NCBI RefSeq assembly: GCF_028290105.1
Contig: NZ_JAQGKL010000037.1
Span: 1-64,000, forward strand
DNA from: Methylobacterium sp.
GTDB taxonomy: Bacteria > Pseudomonadota > Alphaproteobacteria > Rhizobiales > Beijerinckiaceae
Direction: 5' to 3'
DNA length: 64,000 nucleotides
Part shown: positions 9,603-18,659 of the stretch, in pieces
Layout: every line of letters starts with the position of its first letter
How positions within the stretch are numbered: position 1 is the first letter of the stretch
The notes under the pieces: model-generated
Told to the model about the DNA's origin: nothing
The model's input: only the letters and a program-made list of their open reading frames with translations
Databases searched by the model: none
Made by a program: the position numbers and the translations under genes

Positions 9603-10865
9603 CTATGCGGCCAGCGCCCGCTCGATCATCCCGGCCACGGCCAGCGCTCGGCCGTCATCGCCGAAGCGCGCGATGACCTGCACGCCGAGCGGCAGCCCGT
9701 CGCCGGGGACCGGGACGGTGACGCAGGGCACGCCCATCAGGGTCCAGAGGCGGTTGAAGCGTGCGTCGCCCGTGGTGCCGAGGCCGGAGGGCGCGCGGCC
9801 GGGGGCGGAGAGCGTCAGGATGACGTCGACCTCGCCGAACACGTCCTTGAGGACGCGTCGGGCGCGGTGCGCGCTGCGCCGGGCATCGTCGTACTGGGCG
9901 GCGACGAGGGATTGCGCCGCATCGAGCTGCGCGCCGAGTTCCGGGCTGAGTCGGGCCCGGTGATGCGCGTATTCCCAAGCGAGCGCCTGGCGCCCCTCGA
10001 AATCCTGGATGATTGGATGGCGGGCCCAGGCCTCGGGCAGGGGCGACGGAAGGGCGAGGTCGCTGATCCGGGCGCCAGCGGCTTCCGCCGCGCGGGCGGC
10101 CCGCTGGAGAGCGGCCAGCGCGTCCGAGTCGGCCGGGGCGGCAAAGTCCTGGAGGCAGAGGCCGATGCACGGGGCGAATGCGGATTCGTCGAGGTCGAGG
10201 GCGGGCCGGTCCGTGATCAGGCTCAGGCCATGCGCGATGTCGCGGATGCCGGCCCCGAACAGACCGAGCGTATCGAGGGCCCAGGAGAAGGTCTTGACGC
10301 CCACCGTCGGCAGGAGGCGGAAGGAGGGCTTGATCGCCGCCACCCCGCAGAACGCCGCCGGGCGGATCACCGATCCGCCGGTCTGGGTGCCGAGCGCCAG
10401 GGGCACCATGCCGGCGGCGACCGCTGCGGCCGAACCCGCCGAGGAGCCGCCGGGGGTGTGGCCGTGGTCGCGCGGGTTCACGGTCGCGGTGGGGTCGTGG
10501 CTGGCGAAGGGCGAGGTGGTGGTCTTGACCAGCGGCACGGCGCCGAGCGCCCGCAGCCGCGAGACGATGGCCGCATCCGCTTTCGGCTGCCAGCCCGCAT
10601 AGATGGGGGAGCCCATCTGCGTCGGCAGGTCGGCGGTGTCGATGATGTCCTTGATGCCCACCGCGATGCCGGCGAGCGGACCGTCACCGGAAATCGCCGG
10701 GGCCGGGGTCCCGCAGACGATCGCGCCGATCTCGGGGTCGCGCGCCGCGATGGCGTCCTGCGCGAGGCGGATGGCCCCGGCGGGATCGAGGCGGCCGGCG
10801 GCGATGCGGGTGCGAAGGTCGACGAGTGACTGCATGGGAGTTGATGGCATGGGGGCTGATGGCAT
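9603..10865 (-). CDS. Amidase signature family amidase
   Basis: Amidase-signature enzyme with the Ser-cisSer-Lys triad visible: Lys in GIKDIIDT, the Gly/Ser block TPGGSSAGSAAAVAAG and the nucleophile serine in GTQTGGSVIRPAAFCG. Length is about 420 residues from ATG 10865. Three in-frame ATGs (10865, 10850, 10835) result from a 15-bp tandem repeat that encodes MPSAP-MPSTP-MQS, so the true start is uncertain. The substrate could be an aliphatic, aryl or peptide amide; the protein lacks the features of GatA. It is divergent from the extensin-like gene. Confidence 0.87.
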   Translation of the reverse strand: MPSAPMPSTPMQSLVDLRTRIAAGRLDPAGAIRLAQDAIAARDPEIGAIVCGTPAPAISGDGPLAGIAVGIKDIIDTADLPTQMGSPIYAGWQPKADAAIVSRLRALGAVPLVKTTTSPFASHDPTATVNPRDHGHTPGGSSAGSAAAVAAGMVPLALGTQTGGSVIRPAAFCGVAAIKPSFRLLPTVGVKTFSWALDTLGLFGAGIRDIAHGLSLITDRPALDLDESAFAPCIGLCLQDFAAPADSDALAALQRAARAAEAAGARISDLALPSPLPEAWARHPIIQDFEGRQALAWEYAHHRARLSPELGAQLDAAQSLVAAQYDDARRSAHRARRVLKDVFGEVDVILTLSAPGRAPSGLGTTGDARFNRLWTLMGVPCVTVPVPGDGLPLGVQVIARFGDDGRALAVAGMIERALAA

Positions 10866-10976
10866 GGCGGCTTGGTCCGGCCAACGCCGGCCGCTGTCAA
10901 CACCCGTCCACAGGGTCGTCCGTCCGCCCCGTATCGTTGACCCATCGTTTACGGAACCCTGCGCATCGTCCGCATC

Positions 10977-11987
10977 ATGTGGCGTAGCGTATTTGCGTTC
11001 TCGGGACTGGCGCTGTTCGGCGCGGGCCTCACCGGCTGTGCACTCAACAAGTTTGAGCAGCGCGAGCCCTGGCGTGACCAGACCGAGCAGGCCTGCAACG
11101 CCAAGCGCCTCGTCGAGGCGACGGAGTTCGTCACGCCCTCCAAGGAGATCAGCGGACCCGGCGTCTGCGGCATGCTCCAACCCTACCGTGTGACCCGGCT
11201 CGGCAAGGGCACCGTCGCGTTGAAGCAGCGCGTCACCCTGGCTTGCCCGGCGCTGGCCGAGGCCGAGGCCTGGCTCGCCGACACCATCCAGCCGGCGGCG
11301 AACTTGTATTTCGGGCAACCCGTGGCCGAGATCAACGCGGGCACCTACGCCTGCCGGGGCCGCAACAACCAGGCCGGCGCCAAGCTCTCCGAGCATTCCT
11401 TCGGCAATGCCGTCGACGTCATGTCATTCAAGCTCGCCGACGGCTACGTCATCACGGTGAAGGGCGGCTGGCGCGGCACCGAGGCCGAGCAGGGATTCCT
11501 GCGCGAAGTCTTCCTCGGTGCGTGTGCCCGCTTCTCCACCGTGCTGGCACCGGGCTCCAACGTCTTCCACTACGACCACATCCACGTGGACCTCGCCCGG
11601 CACGACCCGCGCGGCCTGCGCCGTATCTGCCAGCCGCTGATCAAGTTCGCGCCGCAACTCGGCACCGACGGGGCCACCCGCGCCACCGCCCGGCCGCGCC
11701 CGCCCGAGCGCCTGCCCGCCCCGCCCCAGGCGCCCGTCGACGTGGAGGAGGACGACCCCTACGGCGTGAGCCCGATGTCGTCGCGCCAGCCCGCTCGGCC
11801 TGCGGCCTCGCAACTCGCCCATGCACCGGCACGGTCGCCCGCGCCACCGGTCGCCTATGCGGCCGCGCCGCGCGCACCCCTTCCGCGCCTGCCCGCGCCC
11901 CGGGTCGCCGCCGCCCTCCCGCCGGAGGACTTCGCCGCCGAACCGCTCTCGCTCGCCGCCCCGGGCCCCGACGATCCGATCTACTGA
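10977..11987 (+). CDS. Extensin-like family lipoprotein
   Basis: A predicted lipoprotein of 336 residues. A signal sequence of about 20 residues ends in a lipobox LTGC (Cys22). The central domain matches the bacterial extensin-like C-terminal family, with GVCGMLQPYRVTRLGKGTVAL, SEHSFGNAVDVMSF and the His-rich VFHYDHIHVDLAR. The SEH...D...HIH arrangement recalls LAS/VanY-type metallopeptidases, so peptidoglycan hydrolysis is plausible but unproven. The C-terminal about 100 residues are Pro/Ala-rich and disordered. The gene stands alone on the plus strand upstream of the RNase T2 pair. Confidence 0.85.
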   Translation: MWRSVFAFSGLALFGAGLTGCALNKFEQREPWRDQTEQACNAKRLVEATEFVTPSKEISGPGVCGMLQPYRVTRLGKGTVALKQRVTLACPALAEAEAWLADTIQPAANLYFGQPVAEINAGTYACRGRNNQAGAKLSEHSFGNAVDVMSFKLADGYVITVKGGWRGTEAEQGFLREVFLGACARFSTVLAPGSNVFHYDHIHVDLARHDPRGLRRICQPLIKFAPQLGTDGATRATARPRPPERLPAPPQAPVDVEEDDPYGVSPMSSRQPARPAASQLAHAPARSPAPPVAYAAAPRAPLPRLPAPRVAAALPPEDFAAEPLSLAAPGPDDPIY

Positions 11988-12122
11988 CGTCGCGCCCGGA
12001 CTGTGCCCGGCGAACCCCAGGGCGCCGGGAAAGCGACCCGGTTCGACGGCCCACGCTTGACAGGGCGGGCCGAGCCGCCAGTGTTCCGCGAAGCTTTACG
12101 GACTCCAGCGGAAGTCGCCGGC

Positions 12123-12590
12123 ATGCGCCCGAACCCCCTCTCCACCGCCTTCGCCCTTGGCCTCGTGCTGGCCGGCACCCTTCAGCCGGCGCTCGCCCGC
12201 TCGGGCCGCGAGGAAATCACCCCCGCCGAGGAGCGCGAGTTCAATTTCGAGGCCAACATCCCTGGCTGCCAGGCGCCCGAGGTTCTTGAACGGCTCTCGA
12301 CGCATTTCGCCGAGAAGGAAGCGAAGTTCTGGAACTCGTCGCTGACCATCCTGCGCTACGAGCACATCGAGCGCACGGCCTGGCGGCCCTGGGGCCTCGA
12401 CTACTACCCGCGCCGCTTCTGCAGCGCGACGGCCACCACCTCCGACGGCATCCGCCGCAAGGTGGATTATTCCGTGCGCGACGGGCTCGGGATCATCGGC
12501 GCCGATTGGGGCATCGAGTTCTGCGTCCACGGCCTCGATCGCAACCTCGCCTACGCCTATTCCTCGGCCTGCCGCGAAGCCCGTCCGTGA
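12123..12590 (+). CDS. Small secreted protein of unknown function
   Basis: A 155-residue protein beginning MRPNPLSTAFALGLVLAG, a clear Sec signal peptide, with likely cleavage after ALA near residue 22. The mature part has three or four cysteines (IPGC, RRFCSA, EFCVHG, SSAC), suggesting disulfides, and aromatic-rich segments such as YEHIERTAWRPWGLDYYPRRF. I do not recognise the family with certainty. Its TGA overlaps the GTG start of the RNase T2 gene, so the two are probably translated together. ATG 12123 is chosen because the longer frame upstream lacks a signal-like N-terminus. Confidence 0.72.
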   Translation: MRPNPLSTAFALGLVLAGTLQPALARSGREEITPAEEREFNFEANIPGCQAPEVLERLSTHFAEKEAKFWNSSLTILRYEHIERTAWRPWGLDYYPRRFCSATATTSDGIRRKVDYSVRDGLGIIGADWGIEFCVHGLDRNLAYAYSSACREARP

Positions 12591-13276
12591 ACGGCTCGTC
12601 CCGGCTCCGGTCGGCCGCGCGCCTCGCGATCGCCGGCCTAGCTCTCGCGCTGGCGGCCCCCGAGGCCGTGGCCCAGGGCTTCGAGCGCGGCGGCGGCACC
12701 CAGGGCACGTTCGACTTCTACGTCCTAGCCCTGTCCTGGTCGCCGACCTATTGCGACGGGCCCGGCGCCCGCCGCGAGGCGGACGGGCAGTGCCGGTCGG
12801 GGCGCGGCCTCGGCTTCGTCGTCCACGGCCTCTGGCCACAATACACCCGGGGCTACCCATCGAACTGTTCCGCCGTCGAGCGTTCGCCGACGCGGCAGGC
12901 CATCGAGGTGGCGGGGCAGGTCTATCCGAGCGAGGGCCTGGCGCGGCACGAGTGGCGCACCCACGGCACCTGCTCGGGCCTCGACCCGATCTCGTACTTC
13001 CAGGCGGCCCGTGACGCCCGCGCGGCTGTGACCATTCCCGACGCGTTCAAGACGCCGGAGCGCGACACCCGGATGGCGCCGATCGAGGTCGCCCGGCAAT
13101 TCGTGACGGCGAACCGGGGCCTGCGCCCCGACATGATGTCGGTCACCTGCCGGGGCGGGCAGTTGCAGGAGGTCCGGATCTGCTTTGCCAAGGACCTGCG
13201 CGGCTTCACCCCCTGCCCCGAGGTGGCGCGCCAGAATTGCCGCTCCGGCGAGGTCGCGATCGACGCCGCGCGCTAG
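12587..13276 (+). CDS. Secreted ribonuclease T2 family protein
   Basis: RNase T2 family endoribonuclease, which cleaves RNA through a 2',3'-cyclic phosphate. From GTG 12587 it has 229 residues with an N-terminal signal (LAIAGLALALAAPEAVAQ). The two catalytic segments are intact: FVVHGLWPQ (CAS I) and EWRTHGTCSG (CAS II). Cysteines lie in the expected places (TYCDG, SNCSA, GTCSG, VTCRGG, RICFAKD, TPCPE, QNCRSG). The periplasmic or exported location implies RNA scavenging or a toxin-like role. The GTGA overlap with the preceding secreted protein suggests a functional pair. Confidence 0.9.
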   Translation: MNGSSRLRSAARLAIAGLALALAAPEAVAQGFERGGGTQGTFDFYVLALSWSPTYCDGPGARREADGQCRSGRGLGFVVHGLWPQYTRGYPSNCSAVERSPTRQAIEVAGQVYPSEGLARHEWRTHGTCSGLDPISYFQAARDARAAVTIPDAFKTPERDTRMAPIEVARQFVTANRGLRPDMMSVTCRGGQLQEVRICFAKDLRGFTPCPEVARQNCRSGEVAIDAAR

Positions 13277-13340
13277 CGTTTTCGTGATCCCGACCCGAAG
13301 CGGAATGGCCGGGACAGCGGTTGAGACGGGTTCCGAGGTC

Positions 13341-14186
13341 ATGAACTATCGCCACGCCTTCCACGCCGGCAATTTCGCCGATGTCCTGAAGCACCTCGTG
13401 CTCTGCCGCGTGCTGGCCCATCTCTGCCTGAAACCCGGCGGCTTCCGGGCGATCGACACCCATGCGGGACTAGGCTTCTACGACCTGACCGGCGACGAGG
13501 CCGGCCGCACCGGCGAATGGACCGAGGGCTGGGGTCGGCTCGCGACGCCGTTTCCCGAAGCCGTCGAGTCACTGCTCGCCCCCTACCGGGAGGCGGTGGC
13601 CGCCACGCAGGAGCGGCACGGGGCCGAGACCTATCCGGGCTCACCCGCTCTGATCCGCGAGTTCCTGCGCCCCTCCGACCAGGGCGTGTTCGTGGAACTG
13701 CACCCGGACGATGCCGAGACCCTGCGGGTGCGCTTCAACCAGGATTCTCTTTCGAAGGTCATGCATCTCGACGGCTGGACCGCGCTCAACGCGCTGATCC
13801 CACCTCCGGAACGGCGCGGCCTGGTGCTGATCGATCCGCCCTACGAGGAACTCGGCGAAATCGACCGCCTCGGCGCGGCCCTCGCCAAGGCGGTCGCGAA
13901 GTGGCCCACCGGGACCTATCTCGGCTGGTACCCGATCAAGGACGTGGCCAAGGTCGACCGCATGATCGCCGATCTCGACCGCGGCCTCGCGCGGCCGGCC
14001 CTGCGCCTCGACCTGATGGTCTCAGCCCCCGACCCCACCCGCCTCAACGGCAACGGCCTCGTGGTGATCAACCCGCCCTGGCGGTTGGCCGAGGAGGCGA
14101 TGCTGTTCCTGCCGGCGCTGGCCGAGCGCCTGGCCCGCACCGATTACGGCGCCTTCCGCTGCGAGGCCTTCGGCGCACCCGCGTGA
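13341..14186 (+). CDS. rlmJ: 23S rRNA (adenine(2030)-N6)-methyltransferase
   Basis: RlmJ methylates A2030 in 23S rRNA. The 281-residue protein opens with MNYRHAFHAGNFADVLKH, the family's diagnostic start. It has a SAM-binding region around AIDTHAGLGFYDL and the amino-methyltransferase motif IV, LIDPPYE. NGNGLVVINPPW closes the core. ATG 13341 is certain from the conserved N-terminus, although the frame is open further upstream. It appears monocistronic, 64 bp after the RNase T2 stop. Confidence 0.93.
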   Translation: MNYRHAFHAGNFADVLKHLVLCRVLAHLCLKPGGFRAIDTHAGLGFYDLTGDEAGRTGEWTEGWGRLATPFPEAVESLLAPYREAVAATQERHGAETYPGSPALIREFLRPSDQGVFVELHPDDAETLRVRFNQDSLSKVMHLDGWTALNALIPPPERRGLVLIDPPYEELGEIDRLGAALAKAVAKWPTGTYLGWYPIKDVAKVDRMIADLDRGLARPALRLDLMVSAPDPTRLNGNGLVVINPPWRLAEEAMLFLPALAERLARTDYGAFRCEAFGAPA

Positions 14187-14301
14187 GAGCGCAACCCTTT
14201 CGAAAAGCGTCGCGCAATCCGGGCTCTCAGACGCCGCCGGTAAAGTCTTGTTGGTATTCCAACGCTAAGACTCGCATCGGTCTTGGTCGGGATGGAACCA
14301 C

Positions 14302-15735
14302 ATGTCGCTGCACCTCGTCGACGGCGCGCCGAGCGCGCCCGGCGGCATCAAGCTCTCGGAGCTGCTCGGGGCCCTCAGCCACGCCCTCGATCTCACCGAG
14401 GGCCAGCCCATCGGGCATTGCGTGCGCGCGACCTGGATCGGCATGCATGTCGGCCGGCAGATGGGCCTGCCGGAGGCTCAACTCTGGGAACTCTACTACA
14501 CGGTGATGCTCAAGGACCTCGGCTGCTCCAGCAACGCCGCCCGGATCTGCGAGCTCTATCTCTCCGACGATCTCAACTTCAAGCGCGACTTCAAGACCGT
14601 CAGCGACAGCCTGCCGAAGGTGCTCGGCTTCGTCTTCGCCCATACGGGGCTGAAGTCCGGGCTGGCCGAACGCTTCAAGGCGGTGCTCAACATCCTGCAG
14701 AACGGCGGCGAGATCGCCGACGACCTGATCCAGACCCGCTGCCAGCGGGGCGCCGAGATCGCCGCGCAGCTGCGCTTCCCGCCCGCCGTCTGCGGCGCGA
14801 TCCACGCCCTCGACGAGCACTGGAACGGCAAGGGCCGTCCGGACCGCCGCGCGGGGGCGGCGATCCCGATCTATGCGCGCATCGCGCTCCTCGCCCAGGT
14901 GGCCGACGTCTTCCATGCCGGGGCCGGGCGCGAGGCGGCGCTGGCCGAGGTCCGGAGCCGCAGCGGCACCTGGTTCGATCCCCACGCCGTGGCCTGCTTC
15001 GAGCGGGCGGCCGCGATGCCGGGCTTCTGGGAGATGCTGGGTTCGGACGCGATCGCCGAGGCGGTCGCGGCCCTGGAGCCGGTTCAGCGCGTCGTGGTGG
15101 TGGACGAGGATTACCTCGACGACATCGCCCGCGCTTTTGCCAAGGTCATCGATGCCAAGAGCCCCTTCACCTCGGGCCATTCGGAGCGCGTGGCGGTCTA
15201 TGCGGACCTGATCGCGGCGGAACTCGGCTTCACGCCGGAGCGGCGGCGCTGGCTGCGCCGGGCCGCGTTGCTGCACGATGTCGGCAAGCTCGGCGTCTCG
15301 AACTCGATCCTCGACAAGAACGGCAAGCTCGACGAGGCCGAGTGGCGGGACATGCGCCACCACGCCGTGCTCTCCGAAGGCATCCTCACCCGCGTCGCGG
15401 CCTTTCGCGAGATGGCCCGGATCGGCGGTGCCCATCACGAGCGCCTCGACGGCAAGGGCTATCCGCGCGGGCTCGACGCCGAGGCGATCGAGCCGGAGAC
15501 CCGGATCGTCTCGGTGGCGGACGTGTTCGACGCGCTCACCGCCGACAGGCCCTACCGCAAGGCGATGCCGGTCCCGAAGGCCCTCGACATCATGCGCGGC
15601 GACCTCGGCACGGCCTTCGACCCGACCTGCTTTGCGGCGTTGGAGCAGGCCATCGCGGCCCTCGACGGCAATCTCGCGCAAGTTCCGTCTGACCAAGTTC
15701 CGTCCGACCGAGCCTCGCCCGGTCTCGCCGCCTAA
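14302..15735 (+). CDS. HD-GYP domain protein with a degenerate first HD repeat
   Basis: A 477-residue protein with two HD-related halves. The C-terminal half (about 275-440) is a complete HD-GYP domain, the c-di-GMP phosphodiesterase type: SGHSERV, LLHDVGKLG (His325-Asp326), HH, and HHERLDGKGYP (378-388). The N-terminal half looks like a decayed copy: the HD pair is KD (Lys71-Asp72) and the GYP-like segment is EHWNGKGRP (about 172-180). No receiver or membrane domain is seen. The C-terminus carries a 15-bp duplication encoding QVPSD twice. Second-messenger turnover is inferred from the intact half. Confidence 0.88.
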   Translation: MSLHLVDGAPSAPGGIKLSELLGALSHALDLTEGQPIGHCVRATWIGMHVGRQMGLPEAQLWELYYTVMLKDLGCSSNAARICELYLSDDLNFKRDFKTVSDSLPKVLGFVFAHTGLKSGLAERFKAVLNILQNGGEIADDLIQTRCQRGAEIAAQLRFPPAVCGAIHALDEHWNGKGRPDRRAGAAIPIYARIALLAQVADVFHAGAGREAALAEVRSRSGTWFDPHAVACFERAAAMPGFWEMLGSDAIAEAVAALEPVQRVVVVDEDYLDDIARAFAKVIDAKSPFTSGHSERVAVYADLIAAELGFTPERRRWLRRAALLHDVGKLGVSNSILDKNGKLDEAEWRDMRHHAVLSEGILTRVAAFREMARIGGAHHERLDGKGYPRGLDAEAIEPETRIVSVADVFDALTADRPYRKAMPVPKALDIMRGDLGTAFDPTCFAALEQAIAALDGNLAQVPSDQVPSDRASPGLAA

Positions 15736-15741
15736 GGCGCT

Positions 15742-17175
15742 TCAGAGGCCGACGCGGCCCTCCAGCGGGAAGACCTTCGCGGGGTTCATCAGCCAGCCGG
15801 GATCGAACACGTTCTTCACCCGCATCTGCTGCTCGAGATCGGCCTGGGCGTACTGGAAGCGCATGAGTTCGCGCTTCTCGATGCCGACGCCGTGCTCGCC
15901 CGTGAGGCAGCCGCCGACCTCGACGCAGAGCTTGAGGATCTCGTCGCCGGCCGATTCCGCCTTCTCGATCTCGCCCGGCTTGTTGATGTCGAACAGGATC
16001 AGCGGGTGGAGGTTGCCGTCTCCGGCATGGAACACGTTGGCGACGCGCAGGCCCCGCTCCGCGCAGATCGCGCCGATGCGCTCCAGCACCTTCGGCAGCT
16101 GACCCGTGGGAATGGTGCCGTCCATGCAGATGTAATCGGAGATGCGGCCCGTGGCGCCGAAGGCGGACTTGCGGCCCTTCCAGATCGCGGCGCTCTCGGC
16201 CTCGGATTTCGACACCCGCAGGCTGGTGGGGTTGAAGTCGCGGGCGATGGCCTCGATGCGGGCGAGCATGGCCTCGCACTCGGCATCCGACCCCTCGACC
16301 TCGATGATGAGCATGGCCTCGGCGTCGCGCGGGTAGCCGGCCTGGGCGAAGTCCTCGGTGATCAGGATCGCCTCGCGGTCCATGTACTCGATGGCCACCG
16401 GGATGATGCCGGCGCCGATGATCGCCGCCGTGCAGGCGCCCGCATCCTCCACCGAGCCGAAGCCGACCAGCGCCGGCCGCGCGCCTTCCGCCGCGCGCAG
16501 GATGCGCACGGTGGCCTCCGTGACGATGCCGAGCTGCCCCTCCGAACCGCAGATGAGTCCGAGCAGGTCGTAGCCGGCGGCGTCGAGGTGCTCGCCGCCG
16601 ATCTCCACGACGGTGCCGTCGTTCATCACCAGGGTGACGCCGAGCAGGTTGTTGGTGGTGACGCCGTATTTCAGGCAATGCGCCCCGCCGGAATTCATCG
16701 CGATGTTGCCCGCGATGGTGCAGGCGAGCTGGCTCGACGGGTCGGGGGCGTAGAAGAAGCCCTCGTGGCTGACCGCGCCGGAGATCGCGAGGTTGGTGAT
16801 GCCCGACTCGACCCGGGCGGTGCGGTTCTCGTAGTCGAGGGCCAGGATCCGGTTCATCTTGGCGACCCCCAGGATGATCGCGTCCTCCTGCGCGATGGCG
16901 CCGCCGGCCAGCGAGGTGCCGGCCCCGCGCGGCACCACCCGCACGCCGTTGGCGTGGCAGAAGGCCATCACGGCGGAGACTTCGGCGGTGGTGGAAGGCA
17001 GCACCACGGCGAGCGGCATCCGCCGATAGGCGGTGAGTCCGTCGGTCTCGAAGGCGCGGCGCTCGTCCTCCGTCGTCACCAGGGCTTCGGGTGCCACCAG
17101 GGGGGCGAGGCCCGCGATGATGGCGTCGCGGCGGGCGACGATCCCGGCGTCGGGGACGGGGAAGGCGATCGACAT
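15742..17175 (-). CDS. glcD: FAD-linked oxidase, glycolate oxidase subunit GlcD type
   Basis: A 477-residue flavoprotein of the GlcD/D-lactate dehydrogenase family. The PCMH FAD-binding domain shows VVPRGAGTSLAGGAI and CTIAGNIAMNSGGAHCLKYG. The C-terminal FAD-oxidase domain shows VFHAGDGNLHPLILFD and EVGGCLTGEHGVGIEK. It oxidises a 2-hydroxyacid such as glycolate or D-lactate. The partner subunits glcE and glcF are not in the window, and the next gene codes for a cytochrome c in the opposite direction, so the true substrate and electron acceptor are uncertain. Convergent with the HD-GYP gene, only 6 bp apart. Confidence 0.88.
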   Translation of the reverse strand: MSIAFPVPDAGIVARRDAIIAGLAPLVAPEALVTTEDERRAFETDGLTAYRRMPLAVVLPSTTAEVSAVMAFCHANGVRVVPRGAGTSLAGGAIAQEDAIILGVAKMNRILALDYENRTARVESGITNLAISGAVSHEGFFYAPDPSSQLACTIAGNIAMNSGGAHCLKYGVTTNNLLGVTLVMNDGTVVEIGGEHLDAAGYDLLGLICGSEGQLGIVTEATVRILRAAEGARPALVGFGSVEDAGACTAAIIGAGIIPVAIEYMDREAILITEDFAQAGYPRDAEAMLIIEVEGSDAECEAMLARIEAIARDFNPTSLRVSKSEAESAAIWKGRKSAFGATGRISDYICMDGTIPTGQLPKVLERIGAICAERGLRVANVFHAGDGNLHPLILFDINKPGEIEKAESAGDEILKLCVEVGGCLTGEHGVGIEKRELMRFQYAQADLEQQMRVKNVFDPGWLMNPAKVFPLEGRVGL

Positions 17176-17465
17176 GGGACGTTCCTCGCGAAAGGGTCGC
17201 CTTCAGCCTGCGCTCAGGTCGCCGGGTCTAAAGCCGAGACCGGAGAGAACAGGGGGCGATTTCCCGTAAGCTTAGGCCAAATCCGAACAGACTGCATCCG
17301 CCAGATCGCCAATCCTGGCGGGTGAGGGAAACCTTCGGCGTGAAGCTTCGTTTCGTCGCAGACGCCTGAGTCAGCGTGTAGCCGTTCTCAGTTTCAATCT
17401 GTTCTAAAAGATCAAGCTCTGCCATAAGCATGGCGGCTTCTGCCGCCCAACGGAGGAAAACAACA

Positions 17466-17831
17466 ATGCGTCACCTCATCCTCGGCGCCGCGCTCGCGCT
17501 GCTGCTGCCCCTCTCCGCCCAGGCCCAGGAGGCCGGCGATGCGGCGGCTGGCGAGAAGGCTTTCGCGCCGTGCAAGGCCTGCCACGCCTTCGGGAAGAAC
17601 GGTGTCGGGCCCAACCTGACGGGCGTCGTGGGCCGCAAGGCCGGCACCCTCGAGGGCTACACCTACTCCGCCGCCCTGAAGGGCTCGGGCATCACCTGGG
17701 ACGAGGCCAACCTCAAGGAGTGGCTGAAGGACCCGAAGGCCAAGGTGCCGGGCAACAAGATGGTCTATCCGGGCCTCAAGGACGACAAGAAGCTCGCCGA
17801 CGTGATCGCCTACCTCGGCACGCAGAAGTAA
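17466..17831 (+). CDS. Class I c-type cytochrome (c2/c550-like)
   Basis: A small periplasmic electron carrier of 121 residues. The signal peptide is MRHLILGAALALLLPLSAQA. The haem c motif CKACH is at residues 36-40, and the likely axial methionine is in GNKMVYPG (Met99). A GGAGG ribosome-binding site lies 9-10 bases before ATG 17466, which fixes the start over the longer frame. NGVGPNLTGVVGRKAGT is typical of the mitochondrial-type cytochrome c2 group. It is followed by a strong hairpin terminator. It could accept electrons from a dehydrogenase or deliver them to an oxidase. Confidence 0.93.
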   Translation: MRHLILGAALALLLPLSAQAQEAGDAAAGEKAFAPCKACHAFGKNGVGPNLTGVVGRKAGTLEGYTYSAALKGSGITWDEANLKEWLKDPKAKVPGNKMVYPGLKDDKKLADVIAYLGTQK

Positions 17832-17882
17832 CACCGGATTCCGGCCCCGCACGGGGCCGCCGATCCACCGGACGCCGGACTG

Positions 17883-17917
17883 AGAGCCGTTCCCGCACCC
17901 GCGGGGGCGGCTCTTTC
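17883..17917 (+). terminator. Rho-independent terminator after cytochrome c
   Basis: AGAGCCG (17883-17889) pairs with CGGCTCT (17908-17914). An inner CCCGC/GCGGG helix closes an ACCC loop, and TTTC follows. It lies between convergent cytochrome c and ohrR, so it may act in both directions. Confidence 0.8.
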
Positions 17918-17926
17918 ATGATGTTC

Positions 17927-18469
17927 TCAGCCCTCCGCCCCGACCCGATCATCCGCGCGCCCGGTCGCGGGGCTCCCCTCGTTCACGAGGTTCTCGTGCA
18001 GCGAGGCGCGGAGCTGGACGAGCGTGTCGAGGAGACCGCGTCGCCCGTCGGCATCGAGGCCCGTGAGGCCGCCGGCAAGGCCCGGCACGCATTCCATCCG
18101 CGCGCGCAAGGCGCGCCCTTTGGGGGTGAGGAGGATGCTCACCTGCCGCTCGTCGGCGCGGTCGCGGGCGCGGCGCACGTGCCCGGCCGCCTCCAGGCGC
18201 TTGAGCAGGGGCGTCAGGGTGCCGGAATCGAGGAACAGGCGCTGGCCGATCTCCTTGACGGTCAGGCCTTCGTCTTCCCACAGCACCAGCAGCACGAGGT
18301 ATTGCGGGTAGGTCAGATCGTGCGCGGCGAGCAGCGTGCGGTAGGCGCGGCCGAAGGCATGCGCCGTGGCGTAGACGGCAAAGCAGAGCTGGCTGTCGAG
18401 ACTCAGCGCGTCTGTGCCCCGCGGCTCCGCGGTCGGTTCGGTGGGCGGGCGGGTCAGCCGTCCCGACAT
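17927..18469 (-). CDS. ohrR: MarR-family organic-peroxide sensor OhrR
   Basis: MarR-type winged-helix repressor of 180 residues. The N-terminal helix holds the reactive cysteine in [12 protein letters not shown] (Cys29), which is the OhrR hallmark, and [14 protein letters not shown] follows. The recognition region is [27 protein letters not shown] and the wing [16 protein letters not shown]. It sits divergently from ohr, with two matching inverted sequences between them, so autoregulation and peroxide-induced release are expected. An in-frame ATG at 18493 would add 8 residues. The C-terminal 15 residues are polar and unstructured. Confidence 0.92.
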   Translation of the reverse strand: MSGRLTRPPTEPTAEPRGTDALSLDSQLCFAVYATAHAFGRAYRTLLAAHDLTYPQYLVLLVLWEDEGLTVKEIGQRLFLDSGTLTPLLKRLEAAGHVRRARDRADERQVSILLTPKGRALRARMECVPGLAGGLTGLDADGRRGLLDTLVQLRASLHENLVNEGSPATGRADDRVGAEG

Positions 18470-18539
18470 GGCGCGGTGTCCTTCTCGATGCACGACCGGT
18501 TAGAACCGGCGACGTGTCAGCAGCTTATGCAAAACTCAT

Positions 18540-18589
18540 ATTGCGCACAATCGAGTTCTGTGCGACAAGAAATCTAGATTGTGCGCAAT
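18540..18589. promoter_or_regulatory. Paired inverted OhrR operator candidates
   Basis: A perfect 13-bp inverted repeat, ATTGCGCACAATC at 18540-18552 and its complement at 18577-18589, lies between ohrR and ohr. Each arm is itself nearly palindromic (TTGCGCACAA, 8 of 10 positions symmetrical), so each could bind one dimer. Position and symmetry point to OhrR control of both genes; binding is inferred. Confidence 0.7.
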
Positions 18590-18659
18590 CGATATGGGCC
18601 GGGCGTAGGCTGGTCCATCGCGCAGGATCGCATCGTTCGACGACGAGGAGAGACCGACC

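Noticed and set aside
17228..17431. 67-codon minus-strand frame between glcD and the cytochrome gene
   Set aside because: Its first 24 codons look protein-like (MLMAELDLLEQIETENG), but there is no ribosome site, the rest is unlike any family, and codon bias differs from neighbours.
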